Positions 1 to 8,267 of a stretch of 64,000 bases of DNA are shown here, piece by piece (within the stretch, counting starts at the first letter, position 1; each line of letters opens with the position of its first letter). Origin of the DNA: DASXHD01 sp038239005 (GTDB lineage: Bacteria; Myxococcota_A; Polyangia; Polyangiales; Polyangiaceae); the NCBI GenBank assembly GCA_038239005.1, contig JBBSFE010000017.1:4900-68899 (forward strand), given 5' to 3'. Under the pieces are notes generated by a model. It made no database searches. It had not been told where the DNA came from and worked only from the letters and a program-made list of their open reading frames with translations. The translations under genes were made by a program, and so were the position numbers.

Positions 1-944
1 GCGTTTACCTGAACGGTGGTCGACCCAGATGCCACGCACCCGGTGTACGAGTACGCCGCAGTGTAGGTCGCGCTGCCGACGTAACTGCCGCCCCCCGTCG
101 AGTTGCAGGTTCCGTCGCTCGGGAACGTGGCGAGCGCGCTCGTGCACGTGCCATCGGAGAACAACTGCACTTTCGGCGACGCGCACGTGCCCTGGAGCGA
201 ACAGCTCGTACTGCAAGTCGGCGTACAAGCCACGGTCGCCGAGGCGGCGACTGTGTGCTTCTTTGTGAAGCTCGAGCCGCTCGGGCACGTTTGATCTCCA
301 TCCACGACGATGCATGCCGCAAAGCCCGGCGGTGCGTACCCGCCGCAAGCTGCCGAGGTACACGAAGGGTCGGGAGCGCAGAGGCGCGCGGGCGTCGTCT
401 TCAGCGTGCCGAAGCTCGTCGCCTGTGTGGTGCACGATCCACCGACCGGGCCAATCGCGTCGGAAGCGTAGTAGTTGTCGAGGTTGCCGCCGACTCCGAT
501 GCACCCGCCGTTCGAGAAGGTGAGCGACTGGCCCGTGGTCCCGCAGCCCGGCCCACCGCTATAGTGCGTCGCGATCTTGCCTGTCGTGCAGCCGGGGTCC
601 GTGGTCTTGCTGCACGTGCAACCGCACGTCACGCCGCTCGAGTCGAGGTTCGTTATGACGTCTTGTTGCGACGTGAACGGTGAGAGGCAGTCCGTGGTCT
701 GATCCTCCTTGTAAGCGACGGGTGTCCAGCCCGACGGCACGTCCGGAGAGGTGCACGCGGCGGCATCTGTGACGCACGGGCCGGCGTCGACCGGCACGTC
801 GGCGACGACATCCGATGGTGCGTCGAGCGGTAGAGCTCCGTCCGGCTGCGGACCCGCGTCACCGATCGGTAGTAGACCGCTCTCGTCGAGGCCACACCCT
901 ATCGACGCAAGCAGGACCACGCTCCCGAGCGCACGAATGTCCAC
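1..944 (-). CDS. Secreted cysteine-rich lipoprotein (C-terminus off the window)
   Basis: The frame is open from a GTG at 944 to the left edge, so the 3' end is missing. The N-terminus is a short hydrophobic signal (VVLLASIGC) whose Cys17 fits a lipobox. It is followed by an Asp/Pro/Ala-rich linker (about residues 25-55) and then a Cys/Thr/Ser/Gly-rich region with many cysteines, including a CGCTC cluster, suggesting a disulfide-stabilised surface domain. I do not recognise a named family. The GTG was chosen because it sits directly before the signal peptide and no in-frame ATG precedes it. A surface-exposed lipoprotein of unknown role is the safest description. Confidence 0.7.
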   Translation of the reverse strand, partial: MDIRALGSVVLLASIGCGLDESGLLPIGDAGPQPDGALPLDAPSDVVADVPVDAGPCVTDAAACTSPDVPSGWTPVAYKEDQTTDCLSPFTSQQDVITNLDSSGVTCGCTCSKTTDPGCTTGKIATHYSGGPGCGTTGQSLTFSNGGCIGVGGNLDNYYASDAIGPVGGSCTTQATSFGTLKTTPARLCAPDPSCTSAACGGYAPPGFAACIVVDGDQTCPSGSSFTKKHTVAASATVACTPTCSTSCSLQGTCASPKVQLFSDGTCTSALATFPSDGTCNSTGGGSYVGSATYTAAYSYTGCVASGSTTVQVN

Positions 945-1574
945 GATCAAACACTACCACGCCGCTCGATCACGAGCGGCACCGATCAGTTTCATCGGCG
1001 GAAACAATGGGTTGTTGTGATTGTGGGAGGCGAACTGTCGTCTTCGGGAACGCTCGAGTGGTCGCGCGATGCTCGAACAACGGCGTCATGTCCGCGCGCT
1101 CCTTCGTGACCGCACTCGAACTTCCCAGACCAAGCGAGTCGGAACGGTGGTCGACGTTCCCATCGGCCCACCGTGACCGGCCTTCCATTTTTTCGCACCG
1201 CCACTCTATTGAGAATTGAGGGGGCACCCCTCCGCCGTGCTCCGGCTCGTCCTCGCTCGTGCTCGGCGACGCGGGGATCGCGGGACGCGAGAGTCGCCTC
1301 CGCGCGAGCTTGCGGGCGAGCCGTGCGCGCGGCGGTTCCCCTCCGGGCGTCGGCTTCGCCGCCGCCGAGGAATGGATCTCAGGGGTACGTGGAGGTGGAA
1401 TCAGAGTGGGGGTCGCACGCAGTTTGGGTGCGGCGGGCAGAGAACGCTCGGGGCGATCGATCGCGAGGGAGCGTCGTTGCGAAGGTGCATGTTCGCCGCG
1501 AAAGAAGCGCGCCAGCCGATCCGGGGAGTGAGGGATGCGCGGCGGCTGTCACGCTTCTTTCGCTCTTCGCTGCC
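945..1574. other. Intergenic region without a convincing gene
   Basis: About 630 bases between the divergent lipoprotein gene and the DUF559 gene. Open frames exist on both strands, but none has a convincing start, ribosome-binding site or protein-like composition. The right half contains the left arm of a long inverted repeat (see 1463-1602). It must hold the promoter for the gene starting at 944, but I could not pick out clear -35/-10 boxes. Confidence 0.5.
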
Positions 1575-1602
1575 ATGCACCTTCGCAACGACACTCCCTC
1601 GC
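1463..1602. repeat. Long imperfect inverted repeat
   Basis: Bases 1463-1491 and 1574-1602 are inverted copies of each other over 29 bp with one mismatch. After a short unmatched stretch, a further block of about 12 bp (around 1498-1509 against 1551-1562) also pairs. Together they could form a long hairpin. The right arm includes the candidate ATG at 1575 of the DUF559 gene, so the structure could affect its expression or be a remnant of a small mobile or repeated element. Confidence 0.7.
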
Positions 1603-1946
1603 TCTTTTCACTCGTTCCGTTTGCTCGCGCCATGCGCAAAGAGCCCACACGCAGCGAAGCTATTCTTTGGGCGCAGCTTCGCGGGCGCAAGGTTCTCGGC
1701 GCGCGGTTTCGGCGCCAGGCTGTGCTCGGGAGATTCATCGTCGATTTTTACGCGCCGTGCGAGCGGCTCGTCGTCGAGGTCGACGGCGCCGTGCACCTTC
1801 GCATCGAGCAGCAGCGCCGCGATGCGCTCCGGCAAAGCGAGCTCGAGCGAGAGCACGCCGTGCGGTTCGTTCGCATCAGCGCCGAGCTCGTCGAGCGGGA
1901 CGTGCTCGCAGCCGTCGCTGGCGTGCGCGCAGCACTCGCGCGGTGA
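1575..1946 (+). CDS. DUF559 domain protein (endonuclease-like fold)
   Basis: Predicted 123-residue protein (104 if the ATG at 1632 is used). From residue 20 it reads like a DUF559 protein: an N-terminal 'EPTRSEAILWAQLRGRKV' helix, 'ARFRRQAVLGRFIVDF' and 'LVVEVDGAVH', followed by a charged helical tail. DUF559 proteins are related to very-short-patch and restriction-type endonucleases; the Asp of FIVDF and the Glu/Asp of VEVDG are the usual candidate catalytic residues. The ATG at 1632 gives a more typical family N-terminus; the ATG at 1575 lies inside an inverted repeat. The last 111 bp are duplicated at 3254-3364. The substrate is unknown and it may be a domesticated nuclease. Confidence 0.7.
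   Translation: MHLRNDTPSLFSLVPFARAMRKEPTRSEAILWAQLRGRKVLGARFRRQAVLGRFIVDFYAPCERLVVEVDGAVHLRIEQQRRDALRQSELEREHAVRFVRISAELVERDVLAAVAGVRAALAR
1836..1946 (+). repeat. Direct repeat, copy 1 (3' end of the DUF559 gene)
   Basis: These 111 bp recur at 3254-3364, 1418 bp downstream in the same orientation, with four mismatches by eye. Weaker similarity continues past the stop codon in both copies. The two copies flank the lipoprotein gene at 2056-3219. Confidence 0.85.
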
Positions 1947-2055
1947 GTGGGTTTGTCGCAACGTCGCCGCCGCCGCTTAGACTTCTACGCGAGCTACTTC
2001 CGGATTCATGTCCGAGGCGTTTGCGTTGCGAGCACATGCTACACATTCGTGCGGC

Positions 2056-3219
2056 ATGATCTCGATGCGCTATTTCATGCTGCTCGTTGGGCTCGTGCTC
2101 GCATGTTCTTCGGATGACGTCGTGCAGACCGACGCAGGCGCAGACGCCGTGGCTGATGCGGGATATCCGGCGTCACATCCGGCGCCGCCGCAGGTCCAGA
2201 ATCAGCAAGGCCCCGTGCTCGCGACGCCGAAGGTCATCCCGATTTTCTTCGCGAACGATACCGAGCAACCTCAGATCGAGGACTTCCTACATCAGCTCGC
2301 GGCGTCGAGCTATTGGAGCGCAACGACAGCGGAGTACGGCGTCACGTCGCTCACCATCGCAAGCTCCATCGTCGCGAGCGGCGCACCACCAACGACGCTC
2401 GATACCGTGGCCATCGAGTCGTCACTCGGCGCGTATAGCGATGGCGATCCGAACGATCTCTTCGCGATCTTTTATCCCTCGTCGACCACGATTAGCGATC
2501 CGCTGTTTGGTACGAGCTGCACCGACTTCGCGGGCTTCCACTTTCAGGGCCTGAAAAACCCGCAGCTCGTTTACGCGGTATTGCCGCGGTGTGCGTCGGC
2601 CGGCGCGCTCACGGGGCTCGACGGGCTCACCGCGGCGCTCTCGCACGAGCTCGTCGAAAGCGCGACGGATCCTTTTCTCCAAACCGCTCCGGCGTGGGGC
2701 TTTACCGACGTTGACCACCTCATTTGGAGCTTCCTGCCCGGCGCGGAGGTCGCCGACATGTGCGATCTCGAGCCTCAGAGCTTTCAGCGACTCGTCGGTC
2801 CTTACTTCGTGCAGCGCTCGTGGTCGAACGCAGCGGCGCGCTCAGGTCACGACCCGTGCGTTCCCGCACTCGCGACGCCTTACTTCAACGCCGCGCCCGT
2901 GTTGTTGGCGAAACAAGAAATCACGTTTCAGTCGCAGGTGCTGACGACGAATGGCCTCGCGCTCGCACTCGGCGAGACGAAGACAATTGCCGTAGAGCTC
3001 TTCTCCGATGCGCCCACGAGCGACTGGAGCGTCGACGCGTTCGACACCGCGCAGCCGCCAAGCATCACGTTCGCGTGGGATGCGCAGTCGGGCGACAACG
3101 GCACGACCCTACACCTCTCGCTCACACGCACGTCGGCTGCGTCTTCCGAGATCGTGATCGAGTCGAAATCCGGAACGTCGACGAATCTGTGGTTCGCATA
3201 CGTGACCGTGCCGCCCTGA
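2056..3219 (+). CDS. Secreted lipoprotein with a SHELVES metal-site-like motif
   Basis: 387 residues from the ATG at 2056 (an ATG at 2065 is also possible). The signal peptide ends in LVLAC followed by SSDD, a clear lipoprotein signal, then an Asp/Ala linker. The mature part contains 'ALSHELVESATDPF' at about residues 195-210, an HExxE-type motif resembling that in EXORDIUM/phosphate-induced-protein-like families, followed by an aromatic Gly-Trp-rich stretch. The C-terminal third looks like a beta-sandwich (alternating hydrophobic, Thr/Ser-rich). Whether it is an active metalloprotease is uncertain because the third ligand is not obvious. The gene lies between two direct repeats of the DUF559 3' end, which hints that it was inserted or caught in a duplication. 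Confidence 0.7.
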   Translation: MISMRYFMLLVGLVLACSSDDVVQTDAGADAVADAGYPASHPAPPQVQNQQGPVLATPKVIPIFFANDTEQPQIEDFLHQLAASSYWSATTAEYGVTSLTIASSIVASGAPPTTLDTVAIESSLGAYSDGDPNDLFAIFYPSSTTISDPLFGTSCTDFAGFHFQGLKNPQLVYAVLPRCASAGALTGLDGLTAALSHELVESATDPFLQTAPAWGFTDVDHLIWSFLPGAEVADMCDLEPQSFQRLVGPYFVQRSWSNAAARSGHDPCVPALATPYFNAAPVLLAKQEITFQSQVLTTNGLALALGETKTIAVELFSDAPTSDWSVDAFDTAQPPSITFAWDAQSGDNGTTLHLSLTRTSAASSEIVIESKSGTSTNLWFAYVTVPP

Positions 3220-3253
3220 GACGATCCGTGTTGTCAGAGAGGCGTGCGTGCCG

Positions 3254-3364
3254 AGCGAGCTCGAGCGAGAGCACGGCGTGCGGTTCGTTCGCATCAGCGC
3301 CGAGCTCGTCGAGCGGGACGTGCTCGCCGCCGTCGCTCGCGTGCGCGCAGCACTCGTGCGGTGA
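3254..3364 (+). pseudogene. Truncated second copy of the DUF559 3' end
   Basis: A 111-bp near-identical copy of 1836-1946. It encodes only the last 36 or so residues of the DUF559 protein, ending in the same stop codon, with no start or N-terminal part. Four point differences separate the copies, so the duplication is fairly recent or kept similar by conversion. Confidence 0.8.
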
Positions 3365-3470
3365 GTTACTTGCAACGTCGACGCGCGGTTTGTTCCCCAG
3401 ACTGCCGGTGAGCAGGACGATGCCAGTTCCTCAAGCTAATGGCCTAAGTCGGCGTACGGCGTCGCTCACG

Positions 3471-3485
3471 AGGAGTCTCGTCATG
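3471..3485 (+). promoter_or_regulatory. Ribosome-binding site and ATG out of frame with the downstream gene
   Basis: AGGAG at 3471-3475 is followed after seven bases by ATG at 3483. This is the best initiation signal near the gene at 3593-4240, yet the ATG is in a different frame. One added base directly after the ATG would join it to a helical, protein-like open frame that runs uninterrupted into 3593, suggesting a one-base deletion or a sequence error. Confidence 0.5.
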
Positions 3486-3592
3486 CGTTCGATCAAGTTC
3501 AACAAAGCACAAACCTCCACCGCTCCACCGCCGAGAACGCGCTGCAGCGCGCGATTCACTTTCTCCGCGCCGCAGGCACCGACCCGGCGATC

Positions 3593-4240
3593 ATGAGGGA
3601 GCTTCGCAACGTCGGCTTCGGCGAAGAAGACGTGAAGCAAGGCCGGGTGCTCGTCCTCAAGGCGTGCTCTACGCCGCAGGCCGCGGTGCGCTTCACGCCC
3701 GACGCGGGTCCCGTCGCCGATGCCACCGAGAAGCTCCTCGCGTGGCAATCGTCGATGTTTCTTCGCGCGCACGCAGCGCTGCGCCGGCTTCTCGACCAGC
3801 TCGAGAATTCGGCGGCGCGCAAGTCGTCACGCAAGGCGGACCACGCCGCGCTCGCCACGCTCGAAACGCGCGGCGTCACCAAAGAGGAGCGCAAGCAAGC
3901 CAAGCACCTCGTGAACCTCATCGAGACGACGGCCGCTCCCGACATCACGTCCGCGCCGCCGTCCGCCGACAAGCGCATGTCGGCGCTGATGGACGTTTAC
4001 GAATGGGTGCAAGACTGGAGCGACTCCGCGCGTGCCGTCATCACGCGTCGCGATCAACTCATTCGCCTCGGCATCGGCAAGCGTCAGACGCGCGCTGTGC
4101 CGGTCGATCCGCAGCCCGCCGCCTCGCCTGCCCCGCCGCCGGCGCTGCCGACCATCACCATCGCAGCGCTTCCGCCGAAGTCGAACGGCGTTCCCAGCGG
4201 CGCGATGGTGCTCGCCGCCGACGGAGGTGCGCACGCGTGA
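3593..4240 (+). CDS. Hypothetical helical protein, likely frameshifted at its start
   Basis: 215 residues from the first in-frame ATG, which has no ribosome-binding site. The same frame is open back to 3440 without any ATG, GTG or TTG and encodes a plausible amphipathic helix (for example 'ENALQRAIHFLRAAG'), so the real start is probably at 3483 with a one-base shift. The protein is mostly charged alpha-helix (residues 1-150) with a Pro/Ala-rich C-terminal tail. No signal peptide or membrane segment is seen. I recognise no family; a DNA-binding or coiled-coil accessory protein is possible but unsupported. Confidence 0.6.
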   Translation: MRELRNVGFGEEDVKQGRVLVLKACSTPQAAVRFTPDAGPVADATEKLLAWQSSMFLRAHAALRRLLDQLENSAARKSSRKADHAALATLETRGVTKEERKQAKHLVNLIETTAAPDITSAPPSADKRMSALMDVYEWVQDWSDSARAVITRRDQLIRLGIGKRQTRAVPVDPQPAASPAPPPALPTITIAALPPKSNGVPSGAMVLAADGGAHA

Positions 4241-4331
4241 CGTTCGCTGACAACCTGGTCGTGATGAGACGCGCGGTCCTCGAAGGAGGCACCGCGCGTT
4301 TCGCTTAGATCCCTTACGCTGCGCTTCTCCG

Positions 4332-5177
4332 ATGCCCCTCGTTCTCACGACCATCGCCGAGCTGTTCGAAGGTATCGACGCGACCAGCGAGACGGCCGGG
4401 GGCTCGATGGTGGAGCTCGGGTGGGACGATTCCGAAATGACCGTAGAAGCGCATGAGAGCTACGTTCGCAGTGTCGACTGCGCGCGCGAGCCGTGGTTTC
4501 CAGCGTTCGTGCGACTGCGGCGAGCGCTGGTAGACGCGGGCTGTCCGACCAACGACACCGACCTCTCCTTTCTTGGGATCTCGATGCCTCCGCGGCTCAC
4601 GGTCAGGCGCTGGTTCGGTACGAGGGAACGCGACGTCTTGGTTCTCGCCGTGAGTCGACAGATTGCGATGATCTCCGTCGGAGTGGCGCAAGACCGCCAC
4701 CACAGGCGCCTGGTCCACACGATGGACACGTTCACGACGTTCGAAGGGCTCATGTCGCGGGCAACCCTCGATCTGCGCGAGCCGTTCGGCGACGAGCTGC
4801 CGCCCGTGGAGCAAGCGCTCGAGTTCATTGCCGAGGCGCTCGCCCGCCGAAAGAAGCTATTCATGAAAATCGAATCGCCCGTGCTCGTCCTTCTCGACGG
4901 GATCACCGCCACCGCAACGCTCGAAGAGTCGCACGCGATTTTCGAGGGCGTGTGCACGGAGCTCTCGTCTCGGCACGGCACCCCGATCCGCGGAACGCAC
5001 GGCGCATTTCGGTCGGCGTGGTGGCCGCACGATGGCGGAGCGATCGGGATTTGGGAAGCCGAGCTCGAGGTCGCGTCGTGCATAAGGCTGGAGCTGGGAC
5101 TCTGGCCAAAGGGCACGCCGACCGCCGTACCGCCCGAGGGCGAACCAGTGTGGCACCTTACCGCGCGAGTGAATTGA
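4332..5177 (+). CDS. Hypothetical cytosolic protein
   Basis: 281 residues with good codon usage and no signal peptide or membrane segment. The composition is that of a globular alpha/beta protein with many Trp and acidic residues. I recognise no catalytic motif. The last 20 bases overlap the end of the histidine kinase gene on the other strand. It is well separated from upstream genes and probably monocistronic. Confidence 0.7.
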   Translation: MPLVLTTIAELFEGIDATSETAGGSMVELGWDDSEMTVEAHESYVRSVDCAREPWFPAFVRLRRALVDAGCPTNDTDLSFLGISMPPRLTVRRWFGTRERDVLVLAVSRQIAMISVGVAQDRHHRRLVHTMDTFTTFEGLMSRATLDLREPFGDELPPVEQALEFIAEALARRKKLFMKIESPVLVLLDGITATATLEESHAIFEGVCTELSSRHGTPIRGTHGAFRSAWWPHDGGAIGIWEAELEVASCIRLELGLWPKGTPTAVPPEGEPVWHLTARVN

Positions 5178-6537
5178 TCGAGCTCAGGGCCGACACGCGG
5201 CTCGACTCGGGCACGACGCTCGAGACTGGGTGAATGACGCGTTCGTCGATCGGCAGGCGGAGCGTGAACGTCGAGCCGGTGCCGCACTTCGATGTGAACG
5301 TCAGCGAACCAGAGTGACGCTCGGCGATTGCGCGCGCGATCGCGAGGCCTTGGCCAGTGCCTTTGCCAATGTCCTTCGTCGTGAAGAACGGCTCGAAGAT
5401 CTTGTCGTGTGCGTCCTGGGGGATACCTGCGCCGTTGTCTTGAATGGAGATGACCGCACTCTCAGCTTCGAGGCCGGTCGTAACGGTGATTGTGCCGCGC
5501 GCGGCATCTTTGCCATATCGCTCGGCGATAGCGTGCGCGGCGTTGACGATGAGATTGACGATGACCTGATTGATCTCGCTCGCGTTCGCGGTGACGGTCG
5601 GAAGCTCGGCGAGCGACGTCTCGAGCTTCGCGACGTATCTGAATTCGTGACGTGCAATGGCGATCGCCGAGCGCACGGCGCGATTTACGTCCACGGCCGC
5701 TTTCGCCGTCTCGGGGTGTGCGAAGTCTCGGAGCGATGACACGATGGTCGTCACGCGACCGAGGCCGTCCTTCGCGAGTTGCAGCGCTTCTGGCATGTTC
5801 GCACGCAGATATCCGAGCGCGTCGAGCTCTTCGGGTGTCGTCGCGTGGGCGGTTCCGAGCGCGAGAACCTCGTCGACGCCCTCCGTCAGGAATTGAACGC
5901 TGTCGCCGACGAACTGGAGGGGCGTGTTGATCTCATGGGCGACGCCGGCGGCGAGTCGACCGATCGCTTCAAGCTTCTGGGATTGTCGTAGCTCGCGCTC
6001 GACTTGCTCCAGCGCGCGCTGCTGCGCCTCAGTTCGCTCGAACATTTCTCGAAGCACGGCTTGTCGCGCGTCGGTGAGGAGTCGAGCGATGATCGCGAAC
6101 ACCGTGAACGTGACGGGAATCAGCCACGGGACGCCGTCATAAAGCCCACCCGCAATCGCACACCCACACGGGACGAGCGCCTGCGTCCAGTTCACCCGAC
6201 GGTGTCCGTCGTAGGCGAGTCCTTGAAACGGGAGCCAGAACCACACGGGCAGCGGCCAACCCGTCGCGTGGTTGATGAGGAGCGTCGCGAGGTTGTTCAT
6301 GACGATGCGCACGAGCTCGACGTGCGCCGTTGGAAATCGCTTGAGCAGAACGAACGTGAACACGACGTTGCCGACGATGAGAACAGCGAACCCGCCGACG
6401 CTGATCCACACGAGCTTCGGGTGCGACCACAATGACGCGATCGTCAGGACCTGAATTGCCAACCCACACCAAGCCCCGAGCGGCGTGAGCCTGCGCATCA
6501 CGTGCGCGTAGTGTTGGTTGGGCAGAGGAGCCATCAT
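5158..6537 (-). CDS. Membrane sensor histidine kinase
   Basis: 459 residues from the ATG at 6537 (6534 also possible). The N-terminal third holds about five or six hydrophobic segments, followed by a charged linker helix. The H-box reads 'GVAHEINTPLQF' with the phospho-acceptor at His201, the N-box 'NLIVNAAHAI' lies near residue 332, then 'DNGAGI' (about 367) and 'FEPFFTTK'/'GTGQGLAIA'. This is a complete NtrB/ZraS-like transmitter. No response regulator is adjacent, so it is an orphan; the nearest receiver gene is at 44 kb. Its start overlaps a 36-codon open frame by ATGA, suggesting translational coupling. No extra sensor domain beyond the membrane part is visible. Confidence 0.9.
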   Translation of the reverse strand: MMAPLPNQHYAHVMRRLTPLGAWCGLAIQVLTIASLWSHPKLVWISVGGFAVLIVGNVVFTFVLLKRFPTAHVELVRIVMNNLATLLINHATGWPLPVWFWLPFQGLAYDGHRRVNWTQALVPCGCAIAGGLYDGVPWLIPVTFTVFAIIARLLTDARQAVLREMFERTEAQQRALEQVERELRQSQKLEAIGRLAAGVAHEINTPLQFVGDSVQFLTEGVDEVLALGTAHATTPEELDALGYLRANMPEALQLAKDGLGRVTTIVSSLRDFAHPETAKAAVDVNRAVRSAIAIARHEFRYVAKLETSLAELPTVTANASEINQVIVNLIVNAAHAIAERYGKDAARGTITVTTGLEAESAVISIQDNGAGIPQDAHDKIFEPFFTTKDIGKGTGQGLAIARAIAERHSGSLTFTSKCGTGSTFTLRLPIDERVIHPVSSVVPESSRVSALSSINSLAR

Positions 6538-6644
6538 GTGCCGCCGAGCTTGCGCACCGTGGCGACGAAAACCTCGTTCTTGAAGACCGTGATGATCGAG
6601 GAAACGAGTGCCGTGTTGGCCCGCTCCCACTCGACTTTGCGCAT
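6534..6644 (-). CDS. Possible 36-residue ORF coupled to the kinase gene
   Basis: An ATG at 6644 opens a 36-codon frame ending in TGA that overlaps the kinase ATG as ATGA. The peptide has a charged start (MRKVEWERAN) and a hydrophobic middle (ALVSSIITVF). The overlap is typical of coupled translation. It could be a leader peptide, or the 3' remnant of a frameshifted gene, since the sequence just upstream in another frame also looks protein-like. No ribosome-binding site was seen. Confidence 0.35.
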   Translation of the reverse strand: MRKVEWERANTALVSSIITVFKNEVFVATVRKLGGT

Positions 6645-7552
6645 GTCACGCGAAAGTACGGCCGGCCGTCGAGCTTTTTAAGGCAGCCTCGCCCTATTCT
6701 GGCGTTGACAAGCTCGGCGGTCAGCATCGAAGCCGCACCGAACATGGTCGCGCTCGATTCCATCAATTGGCTCTACGTCGCGCATCGAAAGGCCTTCTTC
6801 TTCGCCGCCTCGATGAACACCGGAAAGCGGTACTCCTTCGCCGCCGCGGACAGCGCCGCTATCTGTTCGGGTCGAACGTGTACAGATGATCGTCGTCGTA
6901 AAAATCGAGCGCGCTGCCTTGACCCTTCGCTCGGCAACGATCCGGTGAGCGCGCGCGGCAACATGTTAAGCTCGGCACTTGGCCGAGACTCGACTGACTC
7001 GCTTCGGCACGCTCGCGGCCTCAGCGTGTCGAGCGTGACGACGTTCCTCTCGAGCGCCGCGCGCAAGCTGGGTGTCCGCTCTCGCGCAGAGCTGGTCGTT
7101 CTCGCGCGAGCGCTCCTCAAACACATGATCATCGCCGAGAAGCTTCACCCGAAGAAGGACCCGTTCCACAGTCACGCCAAGGTCGCGAGCTCTCCTTCGA
7201 TTCGGGCGGGGCGGCGCTCAGCAGCGGCCCGGCGAACGCGGCGATCGTTTCGGGCATGTCGACGAACGGCGCGGCCGCGAATGGTCGTCGTTGCCGGACC
7301 TCGCCCGACGTCAGACGCGGTTGCGAAAGAATGCGAGCGCTTCGGCTTCGCCATGCGTCCGATCTCATAGTCGCGTGCCGATCGTGCCGCCAGCGTTGCG
7401 CGCTCACACATCGTCGATCGGAACCGGCGGCTGTCCTCGCGCGGTCATCACGAAGAGATGATCGTCGTCAAAGCGGTACAGGGTCGCTGACACAGCGTGG
7501 TACGTCGGCGACCCCGCGCGCACGCCAAGCACGCTCCGACGGAATGTCGAAC
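6645..7552. other. Degenerate region with broken gene pieces
   Basis: About 900 bases with no intact gene. Several short stretches look coding but are interrupted by stops or frame changes: on the minus strand pieces reading 'EQIAALSAAAKEYRFP' (near 6800-6870), 'YDDDHLYTFDP' (near 6875-6905), 'PFVDMPETIAAFAGPLL' (near 7200-7260) and 'YRFDDDHLFVMT' (near 7440-7475); on the plus strand a LuxR-like HTH piece (near 7017-7127). The two DDDHL pieces resemble each other, suggesting remnants of paralogous genes. The region reads as a decayed accessory island. Confidence 0.55.
6990..7127 (+). pseudogene. Remnant of a LuxR-type HTH regulator
   Basis: The frame at 7017-7127 reads 'GLSVSSVTTFLSSAARKLG' followed by 'VRSRAELVVLARALL', matching the recognition and C-terminal helices of a LuxR/GerE DNA-binding domain. 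The sequence upstream does not supply the first helices or a sensor domain in any single frame, and downstream is Arg-rich nonsense. It is best read as a fragment of a lost regulator. Confidence 0.45.
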
Positions 7553-7726
7553 TTACTCGGAGGAGTCGTCCGGCCACGGCCACTCTCCAGCGGCGATGCA
7601 CCGATCGAGCTGTTCGATCGTCAGCTCGATGAAGTCACCTCGCGCGAAATCGCGCTCTGCTTCGAGAAGCTCGGCTTGGAGATCGCTCTCCGCGTCGTCC
7701 ACGATGCGCGAAGTCTTCGATGTCAT
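7553..7726 (-). CDS. Small acidic protein, antitoxin-like
   Basis: A 57-residue frame from the ATG at 7726 to TAA at 7553. The sequence has good protein character: a helical charged first half ('DAESDLQAELLEAERD'), then 'FARGDFIELTIEQLDRCI' and an acidic Trp/Pro tail ('EWPWPDD'). This resembles small antitoxin-like proteins of type II modules, but I cannot name a family. It begins 12 bases after the end of the frameshifted gene at 7739-8171. The expected partner downstream (7404-7550) is broken by a frame change, so this may be an orphan antitoxin. Confidence 0.5.
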   Translation of the reverse strand: MTSKTSRIVDDAESDLQAELLEAERDFARGDFIELTIEQLDRCIAAGEWPWPDDSSE

Positions 7727-7738
7727 ACGTAGAGATTC

Positions 7739-8171
7739 TCACCTTCGTACGGTGCCGTCACGAAACCCGCGAACGAACGACGATGAGCGCATCGAACGGA
7801 ATCCACACGCTCGCAACGCCGCGATTTCCTTCGTCAGGAAAGTCTCGTTGAGCGCCCGCGCAACCAAACCGAAGGCCTCGCTGAGAATTTTGCTGGCGTG
7901 CTCAACTCGGATGCCGAGGTCGCCCTGCGCGAGGCTCGAGCGATGGCCTGATGGGGACGACCTGCGCGTCGCCGACAGCGACGGAGTCGAGTCGGTCGAG
8001 GACGGCATCGTCGTTTTGCGCAAAGGCGCCGAGCGCTTCGAAGATGCGCTCGATCATCGTCGCGTTGCCGGCGGCGACGGCGGCTTCGAGGAGCGGAGCG
8101 GCCGACGCGGCGACCTGAAGGACGTGCTCGCGACGCTCGCGAACGCTTCCGGGGAATGGCCTGATGCTCAT
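7739..8171 (-). pseudogene. Hypothetical gene interrupted by a frameshift
   Basis: From the ATG at 8171 a protein-like frame (starting MSIRPFPGSV, then a long Ala/Leu/Glu helix region) runs about 75 codons and then degenerates to a stop near 7902. A second frame takes over at about 7945 ('SLAQGDLGIRVEHASKIL') and continues to 7739. The two halves join naturally with a single-base shift near 7940. The product would be about 140 residues, helical and soluble, family unknown. A sequencing error is an alternative, but the neighbourhood contains other broken genes. Confidence 0.5.
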
Positions 8172-8267
8172 GCTTCTACCCATGCATGAACGGAGCGAAC
8201 CGGCCAAATTTCTGGCATGAGCCTTTGCTCCGGGAGCGCGGCGCTTCGACATGCTTGGAGCGCATGG

